From Clostridiales bacterium (GTDB lineage Bacteria; Bacillota; Clostridia; Peptostreptococcales; Anaerovoracaceae), in NCBI GenBank assembly GCA_009911365.1, contig QXXF01000001.1:62001-126000 (forward strand): a stretch of DNA of 64,000 nucleotides, in the 5' to 3' direction. Within the stretch, counting starts at the first letter, position 1. Every line of letters begins with the position of its first letter. Of this stretch, positions 8,055 to 17,058 are shown piece by piece. The translations under genes were made by a program, and so were the position numbers. The notes beneath the pieces were generated by a model. That model saw only the letters and a list, made by a program, of their open reading frames with translations. It made no database searches and was not told where the DNA came from.

Positions 8055-8813
8055 ATGACCGGGAAACGATATGCCGCGCTGGACGGCATACGGGGCATCG
8101 CTCTTTTCAACATGCTCCTTTACCACGCTGTCTGGGATCTAGTTCATCTATTTGGATTCGATTGGCTGTGGTATCAGTCCCAGCCAGCGTACATATGGCA
8201 GCAAAGCATCTGCTGGACCTTTATTTTCTTGTCCGGATTCTGTCAGCCCTTGGGCCGGAGCTGGCAAAGCAAGCTGAAAAGAGGCGGCCTGGTTTTCCTC
8301 GCGGGCCTTTTCATTTCCGCTGCCACAGCCCTTGCCGCACCGGAAAGCCTGGTCCTGTTTGGCATACTGACCCTGATCGGCTCCTGCATGATGCTCTTTG
8401 TGCCCCTGGAATTCGCTTTCAAAAAATGTCCTCCAACAATCGGACTGACTGTCAGCTTCGCGGCGTTTCTGCTGACAAAAAACATCAACCAGGGATATCT
8501 GGGCCTTGACTGCTGGAATCTGGCGGCCCTGCCGGAACGCTGGTATCACAACTGGGCTACGGCTTATCTCGGATTGCCTGCGCCTGAATTCCATTCAACA
8601 GATTATTTTCCTCTGCTTCCCTGGGCATGTTTGTTTGCTGCTGGGTATTTCCTATACCAAATATTCGCAGAAAAAGAACTTCTCCACCATTTAGAATCCA
8701 GCAGGATGAGGCCAGTGGAATGGCTTGGGCGGCATTCTCTAATCATTTACATGATCCACCAGCCAGTGCTGTACCTGCTGCTTTCCCTTCTGCTTTTACC
8801 AATCCAAGGATAA
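8055..8813 (+). CDS. DUF1624 / heparan-alpha-glucosaminide N-acetyltransferase-like membrane protein
   Basis: This is a 252-residue integral membrane protein with about seven hydrophobic helices. The opening YAALDGIRGIALFNMLLYH matches the start of the acyltransferase-like HGSNAT catalytic family (DUF1624), where the conserved histidine in the first helix is thought to carry the acyl group. WFIFLSGF-like (here TFIFLSGFCQ) and the C-terminal LGRHSLIIYMIHQP, shared with acyltransferase-3 proteins, support the call. The ATG at 8055 follows a long G-rich ribosome site. The acceptor is unknown; a cell-surface sugar is the family-based guess. Its last 18 bases overlap the converging gene at 8796. 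Confidence 0.75.
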   Translation: MTGKRYAALDGIRGIALFNMLLYHAVWDLVHLFGFDWLWYQSQPAYIWQQSICWTFIFLSGFCQPLGRSWQSKLKRGGLVFLAGLFISAATALAAPESLVLFGILTLIGSCMMLFVPLEFAFKKCPPTIGLTVSFAAFLLTKNINQGYLGLDCWNLAALPERWYHNWATAYLGLPAPEFHSTDYFPLLPWACLFAAGYFLYQIFAEKELLHHLESSRMRPVEWLGRHSLIIYMIHQPVLYLLLSLLLLPIQG

Positions 8814-9905
8814 CTTTTTCGCTGGGCAGACGAAGGTACATAAACCGCAGCCAGTGCAGCGCTCCTTGTCCACGTAAATGCCTTCCTCGGTTTTGGAAAT
8901 AGCATGATAACAACAACATTTGATGCATTTGTCGCACTCGGCCGTACATGGTGCGCTGCTGATGGTACTGGTAGCTGGCTCGATTTTCATTTCATCAAAG
9001 GACTTCATCTTTTTTAGTGCCTTCCCTCTTATCTGCTCAATAGATCTGATGTCCTTCTTTTCTACCCAAGCTTCCAAATCTTCTATGATTTGTCCCAGAG
9101 CCCTCGGCCCCTCCAGCATGATAGCTGTTCCCACCTGCACGGCAGAGGCCCCCAACATAAGATACTCCAGCGCGTTGCGGTAATCCATGATCCCGCCGAT
9201 ACCGCATACGGGGATCTCTACGGTCTGGGCAATGGTAGCCACGGAAGCAAGGCCCAAAGGCCGAATAGGCGGTCCAGAATAGCCCCCGTAAGTAGCTAGG
9301 CATGGCTCCCCTGTCTCAATATCTACATTGAGAATGCAACGGATGGTGTTGATTGCGCTTACGCCGCTTCCTCCTGCCTGTTTGACAGCCTTTGCCACAG
9401 CGGAAATATTCGTGGCGTTTTGTGACAGCTTTACCAGCACAGGGACCTTCACATTGGAAACTACTTCTTTTGTGATATCATAGACAGCCTCTGGATGAGA
9501 CGCCAGGACTTCTAGTGCTTCTCGGGTAGGATTGGACACACTGATTTCAATGGCATCCGCACCAAACTTCTCCATCTTTGTGGCTAGATACGCCAGTTCT
9601 GATGGAGTATGCGCAGAAACACTAGCGATCACGATTCCTTCCACGCTTTTGGCGATTTCCATTTCCCGCTCCCAACCTTCGATCTGCATGTCATTGTACA
9701 GCCGGATATTCTGTGCGCCAAGACCATCGTAGGCGATACATGGCCGCACATCTAAAAGCGTATCACTGACAACGCTTTCCGTTACCACTGCCCCAGCACC
9801 TATCTTCAAAAGATCTCGTATGTTCGCTCCGTTTCCGCTCCATGGACCTGATGCCGCAATTACTGGGTTTTTCAGCTTTAAACCTAAAAAATCTGTTTTC
9901 ATCAT
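8796..9905 (-). CDS. Dihydroorotate/dihydropyrimidine dehydrogenase-like flavoprotein with C-terminal 4Fe-4S domain
   Basis: This 369-residue protein has a class-1 DHOD-like FMN barrel (residues 1-300) fused to a ferredoxin domain, the same layout as PreA. It shows NPVIAASGPWSGNG, VLVKLSQNATN, INTIRCILNVD, GGYSGPPIRPLGL and CGIGGIMDYRNALEY. The second cluster is canonical (CTGCGLCTFVCP); the first, CTAECDKCIKCCC, is irregular. The catalytic loop reads SVSNPT, so the cysteine of NxSCPN enzymes is replaced by asparagine, which argues against ordinary pyrimidine or orotate turnover. It starts right at the stop of the LacI-type gene (TAAATG) and probably shares its transcript. The substrate is unknown. 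Confidence 0.75.
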   Translation of the reverse strand: MMKTDFLGLKLKNPVIAASGPWSGNGANIRDLLKIGAGAVVTESVVSDTLLDVRPCIAYDGLGAQNIRLYNDMQIEGWEREMEIAKSVEGIVIASVSAHTPSELAYLATKMEKFGADAIEISVSNPTREALEVLASHPEAVYDITKEVVSNVKVPVLVKLSQNATNISAVAKAVKQAGGSGVSAINTIRCILNVDIETGEPCLATYGGYSGPPIRPLGLASVATIAQTVEIPVCGIGGIMDYRNALEYLMLGASAVQVGTAIMLEGPRALGQIIEDLEAWVEKKDIRSIEQIRGKALKKMKSFDEMKIEPATSTISSAPCTAECDKCIKCCCYHAISKTEEGIYVDKERCTGCGLCTFVCPAKKLSLDW

Positions 9906-10931
9906 TTAAAACATTTCTCCAATTCTTTCTTTATGCCCGCAGGATTTTCGCACTTTGAGTTTTGTCTGAAGCAAGATGGTTCTTGGATTTTCCTCAGCTT
10001 CTTCCTCCCCTTCAATGATGTCAAACAAAAGCCTTGCTCCATATACGCCCATTTTGTGCAGTGGCACTTCAATCGTAGTCAGCTTCGGCTCCACTAGATT
10101 TGACATCCGTATGTTGTCAAATCCTACAACTGCGACATCTTCGGGTATACGCAGGCTTTTGTCCTTTATGGCATCCATAGCGCCAAAGGCAATGTAGTCA
10201 CTGGTAGTAAAAATAGCCTGAGGCGGTTCTTTTAGTTCCACCAATTTTTTTGCGCCTAAATAGCCTCCCTCAATAGAATTATCCACTTCCCGCAGAAACT
10301 CTTTTCTGATAGGCAAACCCATCTTTTTCAATGTCTTTTGATATCCAGCCACCTTGTACTCGTTTTCTACCTTTGGCTCTGTGCCATAGAGCATGCCAAT
10401 CTGTTCATATCCATTGTCTAGAAGATGCTTCACTGCTTTTTTTGCGGCTTGCTGGCAGTCAACGCTCACAACATGCTGTCCAGTCGTGTTTTTATGTTCT
10501 CCAATCAGTACGATGGGAATATTTTGTTCCTCTAATAAGTCAAAGTCTCTTTCTTCCAAGGAGGAACAAATAAACACAATGCCATCCACCCGCCGTTTCA
10601 GCAGCTGCTCCAAATAACTCTTTCCCTTTTTTCCATCGTTTTCTTCGTTGCACATAAGCGCGATATAACCTTTTTGGTGGGCTACATCTTCTACGCCTTT
10701 GGCGATTTCCATATATACTGGATTTAAAATGTGGGGAATCATGAGGCCTATGGTCCCAGTTTTGTTAAAATTCAGTCCCCTTGCGAACCAGTTAGGTGTA
10801 TATTCCGTTTCTTCGATGATTTTTTCGATCCGCTCCCTTGTTTTTCGCGCCACATTTTCAGGATGATTCAACACCCGTGAAACTGTAGCCACAGACACAC
10901 CGGCCTGCTTTGCTATATGCCTGATGTTCAT
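9906..10931 (-). CDS. LacI-family transcriptional regulator
   Basis: This 341-residue regulator has an N-terminal LacI helix-turn-helix (IRHIAKQAGVSVATVSRVLN) and hinge (YTPNWFARGL). A periplasmic-binding-protein-like effector domain follows (GTIGLMIPHILNPVY, VVGFDNIRMSNLVEPKLTTI). The ATG at 10931 has GGGAGG four bases upstream; a TTG five codons earlier would put the ribosome site inside the gene. It is co-transcribed with the DHOD-like gene. Paralogy of that gene with preA makes the LacI-type operator at 3469-3482 a plausible target, but no matching operator is seen upstream of this gene itself. The ligand is unknown. Confidence 0.88.
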   Translation of the reverse strand: MNIRHIAKQAGVSVATVSRVLNHPENVARKTRERIEKIIEETEYTPNWFARGLNFNKTGTIGLMIPHILNPVYMEIAKGVEDVAHQKGYIALMCNEENDGKKGKSYLEQLLKRRVDGIVFICSSLEERDFDLLEEQNIPIVLIGEHKNTTGQHVVSVDCQQAAKKAVKHLLDNGYEQIGMLYGTEPKVENEYKVAGYQKTLKKMGLPIRKEFLREVDNSIEGGYLGAKKLVELKEPPQAIFTTSDYIAFGAMDAIKDKSLRIPEDVAVVGFDNIRMSNLVEPKLTTIEVPLHKMGVYGARLLFDIIEGEEEAEENPRTILLQTKLKVRKSCGHKERIGEMF

Positions 10932-11164
10932 ATCGCCTCCCTGCAATCCTTTCCTAGTCTATTCGCTCGTCTCTTTGTCTTTCCATGCTCCGCATCTGTT
11001 AGGACTCTGGGTGCGGTCAGGGTTTTATGAAATTCCTCAAATTTTCAGAATATTAATATTGAAATTATCTCACGTTATGGACTGTTTTTCAATAGAAATT
11101 CGACAGATTTTCTTTTTTTGTGATCCATTGCCCTGAAAAAGTGGGAGAGTTCGTTCTTTTTTCC

Positions 11165-12046
11165 CTACAAAAGATCTCCTGCGGCTCCCAATGCTGCCAC
11201 AGCCCCATCCGCCGCAGCAGTAACGATCTGACGTACATTTTTTGTTCGCAGATCACCTGCGATAAAAATGCCTGGGATGTTTGTCCGGCAATCTTCTCCC
11301 GCCACCACATATCCCTCTCTTGTCATTTCTAGGTCATCGCTGAGGAAGCTGCTGTCCGCTTCATAGCCGATAGCCACGAAAACAGCACTGGTTCCCAGGC
11401 TTTGGCCGTTGTCCAAAACAGCTTCTCCTACCACTGTTTCTCCCTTGATCTCCACTACGTTGGCATTATAAATGATTTGGATGTTCTCCTTCTTTTCAAC
11501 AGCCTGTTTCAGCTTTTCTTCGCCTTTCATATTATCTCTGCGGCACACAATGGTGATATTCCGGCAGTAAGTAGACATATAGAGCGCATCTTCCATAGCT
11601 GTGTTCCCGCCGCCAACCACTACTACATCTCTGCCTGTGAAAAAGCGGCCGTCGCAGATAGCGCAGTAGGATACGCCTCTTCCTGTAAACGCCTCTTCCC
11701 CAGGACAGCCAAGGAGTCGCCTCTTCAGACCCGCAGCAATGATGATGGTCCTTGCTTCATAAACATTGCTGCCTGTCACGACTTTTTTCTCTTGCAGATC
11801 CAACTCTTTTACTTCTTCTAATTTGATAATTCCTCCTAGGTTCGTCAGTTGATCGTACATTTTTTCCGCAAAATCCGGACCTGTCACATTCGGGACCGCT
11901 GGATAATTTTCGATTTCCGCAGAAAGGATTGTTTGTCCGCCCCAGGAGGACTTGTCCAAAATCAAAGTATCAAGTCCGGAACGGATGGCATAAATGCCCG
12001 CGGACAGACCTGCGGGGCCTGCGCCAATAATAATTACATCGTACAT
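11165..12046 (-). CDS. trxB: Thioredoxin-disulfide reductase
   Basis: This 293-residue FAD/NADPH enzyme reduces thioredoxin in the cytoplasm. The FAD motif IIGAGPAGLSAGIYA, the redox-active CAIC in VSYCAICDG, the NAD(P)H motif VVGGGNTAMEDAL and the C-terminal FIAGDLRTKNVRQIVTAA place it firmly in the low-molecular-weight TrxR family. The ATG at 12046 follows AAAGGAGGT; an upstream in-frame start has no ribosome site. No thioredoxin gene adjoins it. The final residues GAAGDLL are slightly shorter than some homologues but cover the FAD domain end. Confidence 0.92.
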   Translation of the reverse strand: MYDVIIIGAGPAGLSAGIYAIRSGLDTLILDKSSWGGQTILSAEIENYPAVPNVTGPDFAEKMYDQLTNLGGIIKLEEVKELDLQEKKVVTGSNVYEARTIIIAAGLKRRLLGCPGEEAFTGRGVSYCAICDGRFFTGRDVVVVGGGNTAMEDALYMSTYCRNITIVCRRDNMKGEEKLKQAVEKKENIQIIYNANVVEIKGETVVGEAVLDNGQSLGTSAVFVAIGYEADSSFLSDDLEMTREGYVVAGEDCRTNIPGIFIAGDLRTKNVRQIVTAAADGAVAALGAAGDLL

Positions 12047-12113
12047 GTCTTTACCTCCTTTATTCTTTAGAATTCCAATAAAATCGTTTATCAACGATAT
12101 GCCTGTTATCAAG

Positions 12114-12149
12114 AAAACCGCCTTGAACCATATGGCGGCAGGCGGCTTT
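12114..12149 (-). terminator. Terminator after the PepSY lipoprotein gene
   Basis: AAAACCGCCT (12114-12123) pairs with AGGCGGCTTT (12140-12149) with one wobble or mismatch; on the minus strand the stem is followed by TTTTC. It separates the lipoprotein gene from trxB. Confidence 0.55.
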
Positions 12150-12177
12150 ATTTCTGAAGAAGTTTAGCTCGGGCCGA

Positions 12178-12570
12178 TCAATCTTTGATCGCTTCTTCCT
12201 CCCATTCAAGGACTTCGCCGGTCACTGCGTCAATGTCAAAATCATACTCTTTTCCCTTGTACCGAATCTCGCCCTCATATTTCTGTTTTCCGTCATCTGT
12301 TTCTAGTTTGAACTCAGTAACGTCGGACTCTTTGGCTCCCGACACTCTAGCGAGAGCAATGCCCTTGGCTTTTGTGTCACCAATCACATCCTGCTTCCCA
12401 TCTGCGGGCATATCCTTTTGAGAGCCTGTGTTCTCCTGACCAGAGTCAGCAGCTGCGGATGCCGTGGTCGCTGTTCCGCGCTCCTCGTTCCCATTATTGG
12501 CATCGGATGAACATCCGGCAATGAGCAATAACGCTAATATACTGATGATCAACGTGATTTTCTTTTTCAT
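12178..12570 (-). CDS. PepSY-domain lipoprotein
   Basis: This is a 130-residue exported protein. The N-terminal MKKKITLIISILALLLIAGC is a lipoprotein signal with lipobox LIAGC. A Ser/Ala/Gly-rich linker follows. The C-terminal 65 residues (KAKGIALARVSGAKESDV, EGEIRYKGKEYDFDIDAVTG, EVLEWEEE) match one PepSY unit, a domain found in protease inhibitors and cell-surface regulators. It is probably anchored on the outer face of the membrane. It stands alone between two terminators. PepSY proteins of this size have no defined substrate. Confidence 0.8.
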   Translation of the reverse strand: MKKKITLIISILALLLIAGCSSDANNGNEERGTATTASAAADSGQENTGSQKDMPADGKQDVIGDTKAKGIALARVSGAKESDVTEFKLETDDGKQKYEGEIRYKGKEYDFDIDAVTGEVLEWEEEAIKD

Positions 12571-12652
12571 AATAAAAACCTCCTATTTCATCCTTATGTT
12601 GCGCGGTTATTGATTTTCTATCGCTCCTTTTTCAAATACAGTTAAAACCAAA

Positions 12653-12670
12653 GGCGAGCTCGAGCTCGCC
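12653..12670 (-). terminator. Terminator closing the long housekeeping run
   Basis: GGCGAGCTCGAGCTCGCC is a perfect 18-bp palindrome flanked by AAA and CCTTTT, giving a compact GC-rich hairpin just after the cyclophilin stop. The minus strand continues with TTTGG rather than a long U-run. Confidence 0.6.
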
Positions 12671-12680
12671 CCTTTTGTTC

Positions 12681-13166
12681 CTATTGCGCATCTTCAACCG
12701 TGACTTTTTTGATCACCTGTGGTTCCTTTGGTTTGTCATTGAAACCAGTCTTCACGCTGACAATCTTATCCGCAGCCTCCATGCCTTCTGTGATCTTTCC
12801 AAACCCTGCGTATTCTCCGTCCAAATGCGGCGCAGCGGCTACCATGATGAAGAACTGCGAACCTGCTGAGTTAGGATCCATTGCTCTAGCCATGGAAAGC
12901 ACGCCTCTTTCATGTCTCAGGTCATTATTGAATCCATTGGACAAAAATTCTCCTTTGATGGTGTGTCCTGGGCCGCCTGTGCCGTTTCCAAGGGGGCAGC
13001 CGCCCTGGATCATAAAGCCTGGGATAACTCTGTGAAAGGTCAGACCATCATAAAATCCTTCTTCCACTAACTTTACAAAGTTTTCAACTGTTTCCGGTGC
13101 TTTGTCAGGATACAGTTCGCCCTTCATCACATCGCCATTTTCCATTTCAAATGTTACGATTTTCAT
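12681..13166 (-). CDS. Cyclophilin-type peptidyl-prolyl cis-trans isomerase
   Basis: This 161-residue cytoplasmic cyclophilin catalyses X-Pro isomerisation during protein folding. Active-site and family motifs are FHRVIPGFMIQGG, RGVLSMARAMDPNSAGSQFFI and the C-terminal GFGKITEGMEAADKI. It is the compact PpiB-like form with no signal peptide. The ATG follows ATAGGAG. It lies 13 bases after the Nudix gene and is the last gene of the minus-strand run that begins at 18174. Confidence 0.92.
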   Translation of the reverse strand: MKIVTFEMENGDVMKGELYPDKAPETVENFVKLVEEGFYDGLTFHRVIPGFMIQGGCPLGNGTGGPGHTIKGEFLSNGFNNDLRHERGVLSMARAMDPNSAGSQFFIMVAAAPHLDGEYAGFGKITEGMEAADKIVSVKTGFNDKPKEPQVIKKVTVEDAQ

Positions 13167-13179
13167 ATTGTTTCTCCTA

Positions 13180-13635
13180 TTATTCTCTTATTTTAAAAGC
13201 ATCATACCCGCTATATTCCTCTTCTAGGAAACTCCACAGCTCGTCTTTTAGGTATTCAGGGTACAAAGCTTCCAACTGACTCAATTCCTCTCGGGACATA
13301 AAGCGAACTTCCCGCAGAACCTGATGGTCTTTGTCAAACTCTGGATCCACGCCTAGTTCCAAAGTCCCTCCTGTCAATTCTGCCAGGAAAAAATTCACAA
13401 ATCGATGCCCCCGTTCCACGGACACTTCCTCTACATGCCAGACCAGTTTTCCCATTTTTACCTGGAGACCAGTTTCCTCCAGCACTTCTCTGGCTCCTGC
13501 GTCCCGGCAGTTTTCTCCCGCTTCTACTCCGCCGCCTGGAACCATCCAGATATCTTTTCCATCATGATGCTGCCGCACCATGAGCACTCGTTTTTCGTCA
13601 TCCAAGATAATGACTCTTACGCCGCCTACCCACAT
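13180..13635 (-). CDS. Nudix hydrolase
   Basis: This 151-residue protein has a clear Nudix box, GGGVEAGENCRDAGAREVLEE followed by TG, with the REVLEE metal-binding core. Nudix enzymes hydrolyse nucleoside diphosphates linked to another moiety; the substrate cannot be read from sequence. The tail SFLEEEYSGYDAFKIRE is specific to this protein. Its start overlaps the end of the chromate transporter gene by 10 bases and has GGAGC upstream, so it is translationally coupled to it. Confidence 0.87.
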   Translation of the reverse strand: MWVGGVRVIILDDEKRVLMVRQHHDGKDIWMVPGGGVEAGENCRDAGAREVLEETGLQVKMGKLVWHVEEVSVERGHRFVNFFLAELTGGTLELGVDPEFDKDHQVLREVRFMSREELSQLEALYPEYLKDELWSFLEEEYSGYDAFKIRE

Positions 13636-14195
13636 AGCATTGCTCCTATAATGGCCATCAAAATCGTGATCTTGATGGGCCCTACTTTAAACATCCCCGC
13701 CAAAATCAGCGTTGCCAGAAATATGAGGCAGGGAACAAGATTGATATACATGCCTGGCTCTTGAAATAGCTTCACAGAAAACAGATCACCATTTACCAAT
13801 ACTGTCTCTGCCACAAAGATGGCCGCCGCGCCGATGAGTCCCACTGTCACTGGGCGGATCCCTAAAAAAGCACCTTCCAGCCCCTTGCTTTCTTTGAACT
13901 TGTCAATGAATTTCATGACAATGAGCATCAACAAAAAAGATGGCAGGCATACGCCCAAGGTGGCTGCGGCCGCTCCTAAAACGCCCGCATAATTCAGCCC
14001 CACATACGTTGCCGCGTTGACGGCGATCGGGCCTGGTGTCACTTGGGACAGCGCCACTAAGTTGGAAAACTCCTGTGCGTTCATCACGCCAAAGTCCTGA
14101 ACGCTCTGAAAAATCAGGGGCAGCATAGCAAGCCCGCCGCCAAAGCTGAACAGCCCAATGCGGAAAAACATGGAGAGCAGGTAAACGTGCATCAT
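13626..14195 (-). CDS. Chromate transporter half-protein, second subunit (ChrA domain)
   Basis: This 189-residue membrane protein is one ChrA domain, the second half of a split (short-chain) CHR transporter. Typical motifs are FRIGLFSFGGGLAMLPLI, LVALSQVTPGPIAVNAATYVG and LPSFLLMLIVMKF. Pairs of short CHR proteins are thought to act together in anion or chromate efflux; the natural substrate here may differ. The ATG at 14195 follows GGAGG and overlaps the stop of the preceding ChrA gene (ATGA), typical of a two-subunit transporter. Confidence 0.85.
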   Translation of the reverse strand: MMHVYLLSMFFRIGLFSFGGGLAMLPLIFQSVQDFGVMNAQEFSNLVALSQVTPGPIAVNAATYVGLNYAGVLGAAAATLGVCLPSFLLMLIVMKFIDKFKESKGLEGAFLGIRPVTVGLIGAAAIFVAETVLVNGDLFSVKLFQEPGMYINLVPCLIFLATLILAGMFKVGPIKITILMAIIGAMLCG

Positions 14196-14767
14196 GTTTT
14201 CGTCCTCCTTTTCCCGTGAATCAGCAGCACAAGGATTCCGATCACAGCACCTGCCGCAATGGCCCATAGGGCATTGACTCGGAAGATACCGATGGCAATA
14301 AAGGCCAGCGATGCCATGACCCATTGAAAGGGCCCCTTCATCACTTGTTTCCCCAGCCTACAGGCGGATAAAATCACTAGCCCGCAGACCGCAGCTTTGA
14401 TCCCAGTAAAGGCTCCATTCACATAGGAATTGTCCCCGATGGTGCCCAGCAGCGTGACGACCGCGATAATGATCAAAAAGGAAGGCATGATGATCCCTAA
14501 TGCCGCAGCTATGGAACCGGTGAGACCCCGGTAACGCTTGCCCACATAAGCGGCGCAGCTGACTACCTGCGCCCCTGGCAGGGACTGGCTGATGGCCAGG
14601 CAGTCGATCATCTCTTCTTCTCCCAGCCAATTTCGGTCTTCCACCACCACCTTTTGAATCAAGGGCAGCATAGCCATCCCGCCGCCAATGGTGAAAAGTC
14701 CGATTTTAAAAAACTCCCAGAACAGACTGCCGTGTATTTTGAATGCCTGTCTCCTGCTTTCCTTCAT
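14192..14767 (-). CDS. Chromate transporter half-protein, first subunit (ChrA domain)
   Basis: This 191-residue membrane protein is the partner ChrA half. It shows FFKIGLFTIGGGMAMLPLIQ, CLAISQSLPGAQVVSCAAYVG and MPSFLIIIAVVTLLG, with about six membrane helices and a basic C-terminal tail. The ATG at 14767 directly follows GAGGAGGATC and is preferred to an ATG four codons earlier. It lies 23 bases after proS and overlaps the second ChrA gene. Confidence 0.85.
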   Translation of the reverse strand: MKESRRQAFKIHGSLFWEFFKIGLFTIGGGMAMLPLIQKVVVEDRNWLGEEEMIDCLAISQSLPGAQVVSCAAYVGKRYRGLTGSIAAALGIIMPSFLIIIAVVTLLGTIGDNSYVNGAFTGIKAAVCGLVILSACRLGKQVMKGPFQWVMASLAFIAIGIFRVNALWAIAAGAVIGILVLLIHGKRRTKT

Positions 14768-14790
14768 GATCCTCCTCAAACAATAACCTT

Positions 14791-16518
14791 TTATTTTTCT
14801 TTGTTCACGACTTCAATGGCTCTAGCGACGCTGTCTTCGATGGAAAGTTCTTCTTTATCCGCATCTCTGCGCATCTTATATTCTACAAGGCCATCCGCAG
14901 CTCCTCTTCCCACTGTGATACGCACTGGAATTCCCAAAAGATCTGCGTCTTTAAACTTCACCCCTGGCCGTTCCTTTCTATCATCCAGCAGCACCTCCAC
15001 GCCAGCTCTGCCTAATTCATCATAGATCCTTTCAGCCACCTGTGCCTGCGTCTCATCGTCTGGTTTCATCACTGTGATGATCGCATGGTACGGCGCAATG
15101 GCCATAGGCCAGATGATCCCGTTATCATCATGGTGCTGCTCTACCACCGCAGCCAGCGTCCTGGTGACACCAATGCCGTAACAGCCCATGACGATCAGCT
15201 GATCTTTCTGGTTTTCGTCTTTGTAGACCGCACCCATGGACTGGCTATATTTTATCCCCAGCTTGAACACTTGGCCAACTTCGATCCCCCGTGCGTGTTT
15301 TACTGGCGCACCGCATACTGGACATGTGTCACCTTCCTTCAGGACTTTGATATCCGTTACAATGTCACCTTTATAATCCCTGCCATAATTGACATTTTTC
15401 AGATGGTGATCCACCTTGCACGCGCCGGCGCACAGGTTTTTCATTCCCGGAAGCTCGCTGTCCACCACAATCTTACAATCATGCAGCCCTATAGGACCAG
15501 TAAAGCCGCCTACGCAGCCTGTGGCCGCTCCCATCTGTTCTTCATCCGCAAACTCGATGGAATGCTCTGGTATATCCAACGCATTGACCAGCTTTGTCAT
15601 GTTCAGCTCTCTGTCTCCCCGTACGAAGGCTGCCACATAGCCGTTTTCCTTACCCTCGTCATCATATGTCACGAACAGAAGGGCCTTCATGGTCTGATCT
15701 TGAGAAAGTCCTAAAAATCCGGCCACCTCTTCGATGGTCTTTGTTCCCGGCGTATGGACTTCTTCCATTGGAAGTTCCTCTGCCTGGCTGGCCTCCGCGT
15801 CCACGCACGCGGCTCGTTCTACAGTAGCCGCCATGTCGCAAGCTTCACAGTAGGCGATCTCGCTTTCTCCCACTTCCGAAAGGGCCGTGAACTCGTGAGA
15901 ATTGCTGCCGCCAATGGCTCCCGAATCCGCTTCCACCGGACGGAAGGTCAGACCACAGCGGGTAAAGATCCGGTCATAGGCATCATACATTTCCTCGTAG
16001 CTTTTGTCCAGCCCTTCCTGATCCAGGTCAAAGGAATACGCATCCTTCATGATGAATTCGCGACTCCGCATCAGACCAAAGCGAGGCCGGGCCTCATCTC
16101 TGTATTTTGTTTGAATCTGATATAGATTCATCGGTAATTGCCGATAAGAGGATATGTCATTGCGGACGATGTCTGTGAAGATCTCTTCATGCGTCGGTCC
16201 CAGACAGAACTCTCTCCCATGGCGATCTTTCAGCCTCCACAGTTCAGGGCCATAGACGGACCATCTGCCTGATTCTTCCCACAGCTCCGCTGGCTGCACC
16301 GCAGACATATGGATTTCCTGACCACCAGATCGATCCATTTCCTGCCGGATGATATCTTCGATTTTACGGATGGCTCTCCATCCCAGGGGCATGAACCCAT
16401 ATACGCCGGAAACGAGTTTGCGAATCATACCAGTCCGGAGCAACAGAATATGGCTTGGTATTTCTGCTTCATTCGGAACTTCCCTTAATGTTTTCAAATG
16501 CATCTTTGATAGTCTCAT
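14791..16518 (-). CDS. proS: Prolyl-tRNA synthetase, bacterial type with editing domain
   Basis: ProRS charges tRNA-Pro with proline. At 575 residues it matches the bacterial form with a YbaK-like editing insertion between motifs 2 and 3. Class II motif 1 (RKIEDIIRQEMDRSGGQEIHM), motif 2 (RDEARPRFGLMRSREFIMKDAYSF) and motif 3 (GCYGIGVTRTLAAVVEQ) are present. The editing insert spans about residues 225-410 (HTPGTKTIEEVAGFLG to LCAGACKVDHHLKNV). The C-terminal anticodon-binding domain includes VLLDDRKERPGVKFKDADLLG. No T-box leader is visible in the 37-base gap after ispF. Confidence 0.96.
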   Translation of the reverse strand: MRLSKMHLKTLREVPNEAEIPSHILLLRTGMIRKLVSGVYGFMPLGWRAIRKIEDIIRQEMDRSGGQEIHMSAVQPAELWEESGRWSVYGPELWRLKDRHGREFCLGPTHEEIFTDIVRNDISSYRQLPMNLYQIQTKYRDEARPRFGLMRSREFIMKDAYSFDLDQEGLDKSYEEMYDAYDRIFTRCGLTFRPVEADSGAIGGSNSHEFTALSEVGESEIAYCEACDMAATVERAACVDAEASQAEELPMEEVHTPGTKTIEEVAGFLGLSQDQTMKALLFVTYDDEGKENGYVAAFVRGDRELNMTKLVNALDIPEHSIEFADEEQMGAATGCVGGFTGPIGLHDCKIVVDSELPGMKNLCAGACKVDHHLKNVNYGRDYKGDIVTDIKVLKEGDTCPVCGAPVKHARGIEVGQVFKLGIKYSQSMGAVYKDENQKDQLIVMGCYGIGVTRTLAAVVEQHHDDNGIIWPMAIAPYHAIITVMKPDDETQAQVAERIYDELGRAGVEVLLDDRKERPGVKFKDADLLGIPVRITVGRGAADGLVEYKMRRDADKEELSIEDSVARAIEVVNKEK

Positions 16519-16555
16519 TACTTTACTTTGTCTCCTTTTTCCATACGATATTGTC

Positions 16556-17032
16556 TTAGCGGCAAAGCAGGCAGATAGCCTGTGCCGCGATCCCTTCTTC
16601 TCTTCCTACGAATCCCAGCTTTTCCGTGGTAGTGCCTTTGATATTGATCCGGCTTGCTTCCACTGCCAAGACGTTTGCTATGTTTGTTATCATATCGTCA
16701 ATAAACGATTTTATTTTGGGTCGCTGCGCCATTAGCGTCATATCTATGTTTCCAATGGAATACCCCTGGATTTCGATCAATTTTTTTACCTGGGTCAGCA
16801 AGTCCATGCTGCGCGCCCCTCGATAAGTCTCATCAGTATCTGGAAAGTGCTGTCCAATATCTCCCAAGGCCGCCGCGCCCAGCAGCGCATCCATCAGGGC
16901 ATGGACCAGCACATCTGCGTCTGAGTGGCCCAAGAGACCCTTTTCAAATGGAATTTCCACGCCGCCCAGGATCAGTGGGCGACCTTCTACCAGCTGATGC
17001 ACGTCAAATCCGATTCCAACTCTGTTTTCCAT
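16556..17032 (-). CDS. ispF: 2-C-methyl-D-erythritol 2,4-cyclodiphosphate synthase
   Basis: IspF makes the cyclic diphosphate intermediate of the non-mevalonate isoprenoid pathway. Zinc and substrate motifs [48 protein letters not shown] and [19 protein letters not shown] are all intact in the 158-residue protein. The ATG at 17032 has GAGGG eight bases upstream. It sits between the PIN/TRAM gene and proS; ispD, its common neighbour, is absent from the window. Confidence 0.95.
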   Translation of the reverse strand: MENRVGIGFDVHQLVEGRPLILGGVEIPFEKGLLGHSDADVLVHALMDALLGAAALGDIGQHFPDTDETYRGARSMDLLTQVKKLIEIQGYSIGNIDMTLMAQRPKIKSFIDDMITNIANVLAVEASRINIKGTTTEKLGFVGREEGIAAQAICLLCR

Positions 17033-17058
17033 AAAGCATACCCTCTTTTTCCGCGGTG

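Noticed and set aside
10947-11164. Search for a copy of the TGTAACCGGTTACA operator before the LacI-type gene
   Set aside because: Only an AT-rich palindrome AATATTAATATT is present; no central-CG palindrome was found, so autoregulation is not claimed.
16519-16555. T-box leader for proS
   Set aside because: The gap is only 37 bases and holds just a ribosome site.
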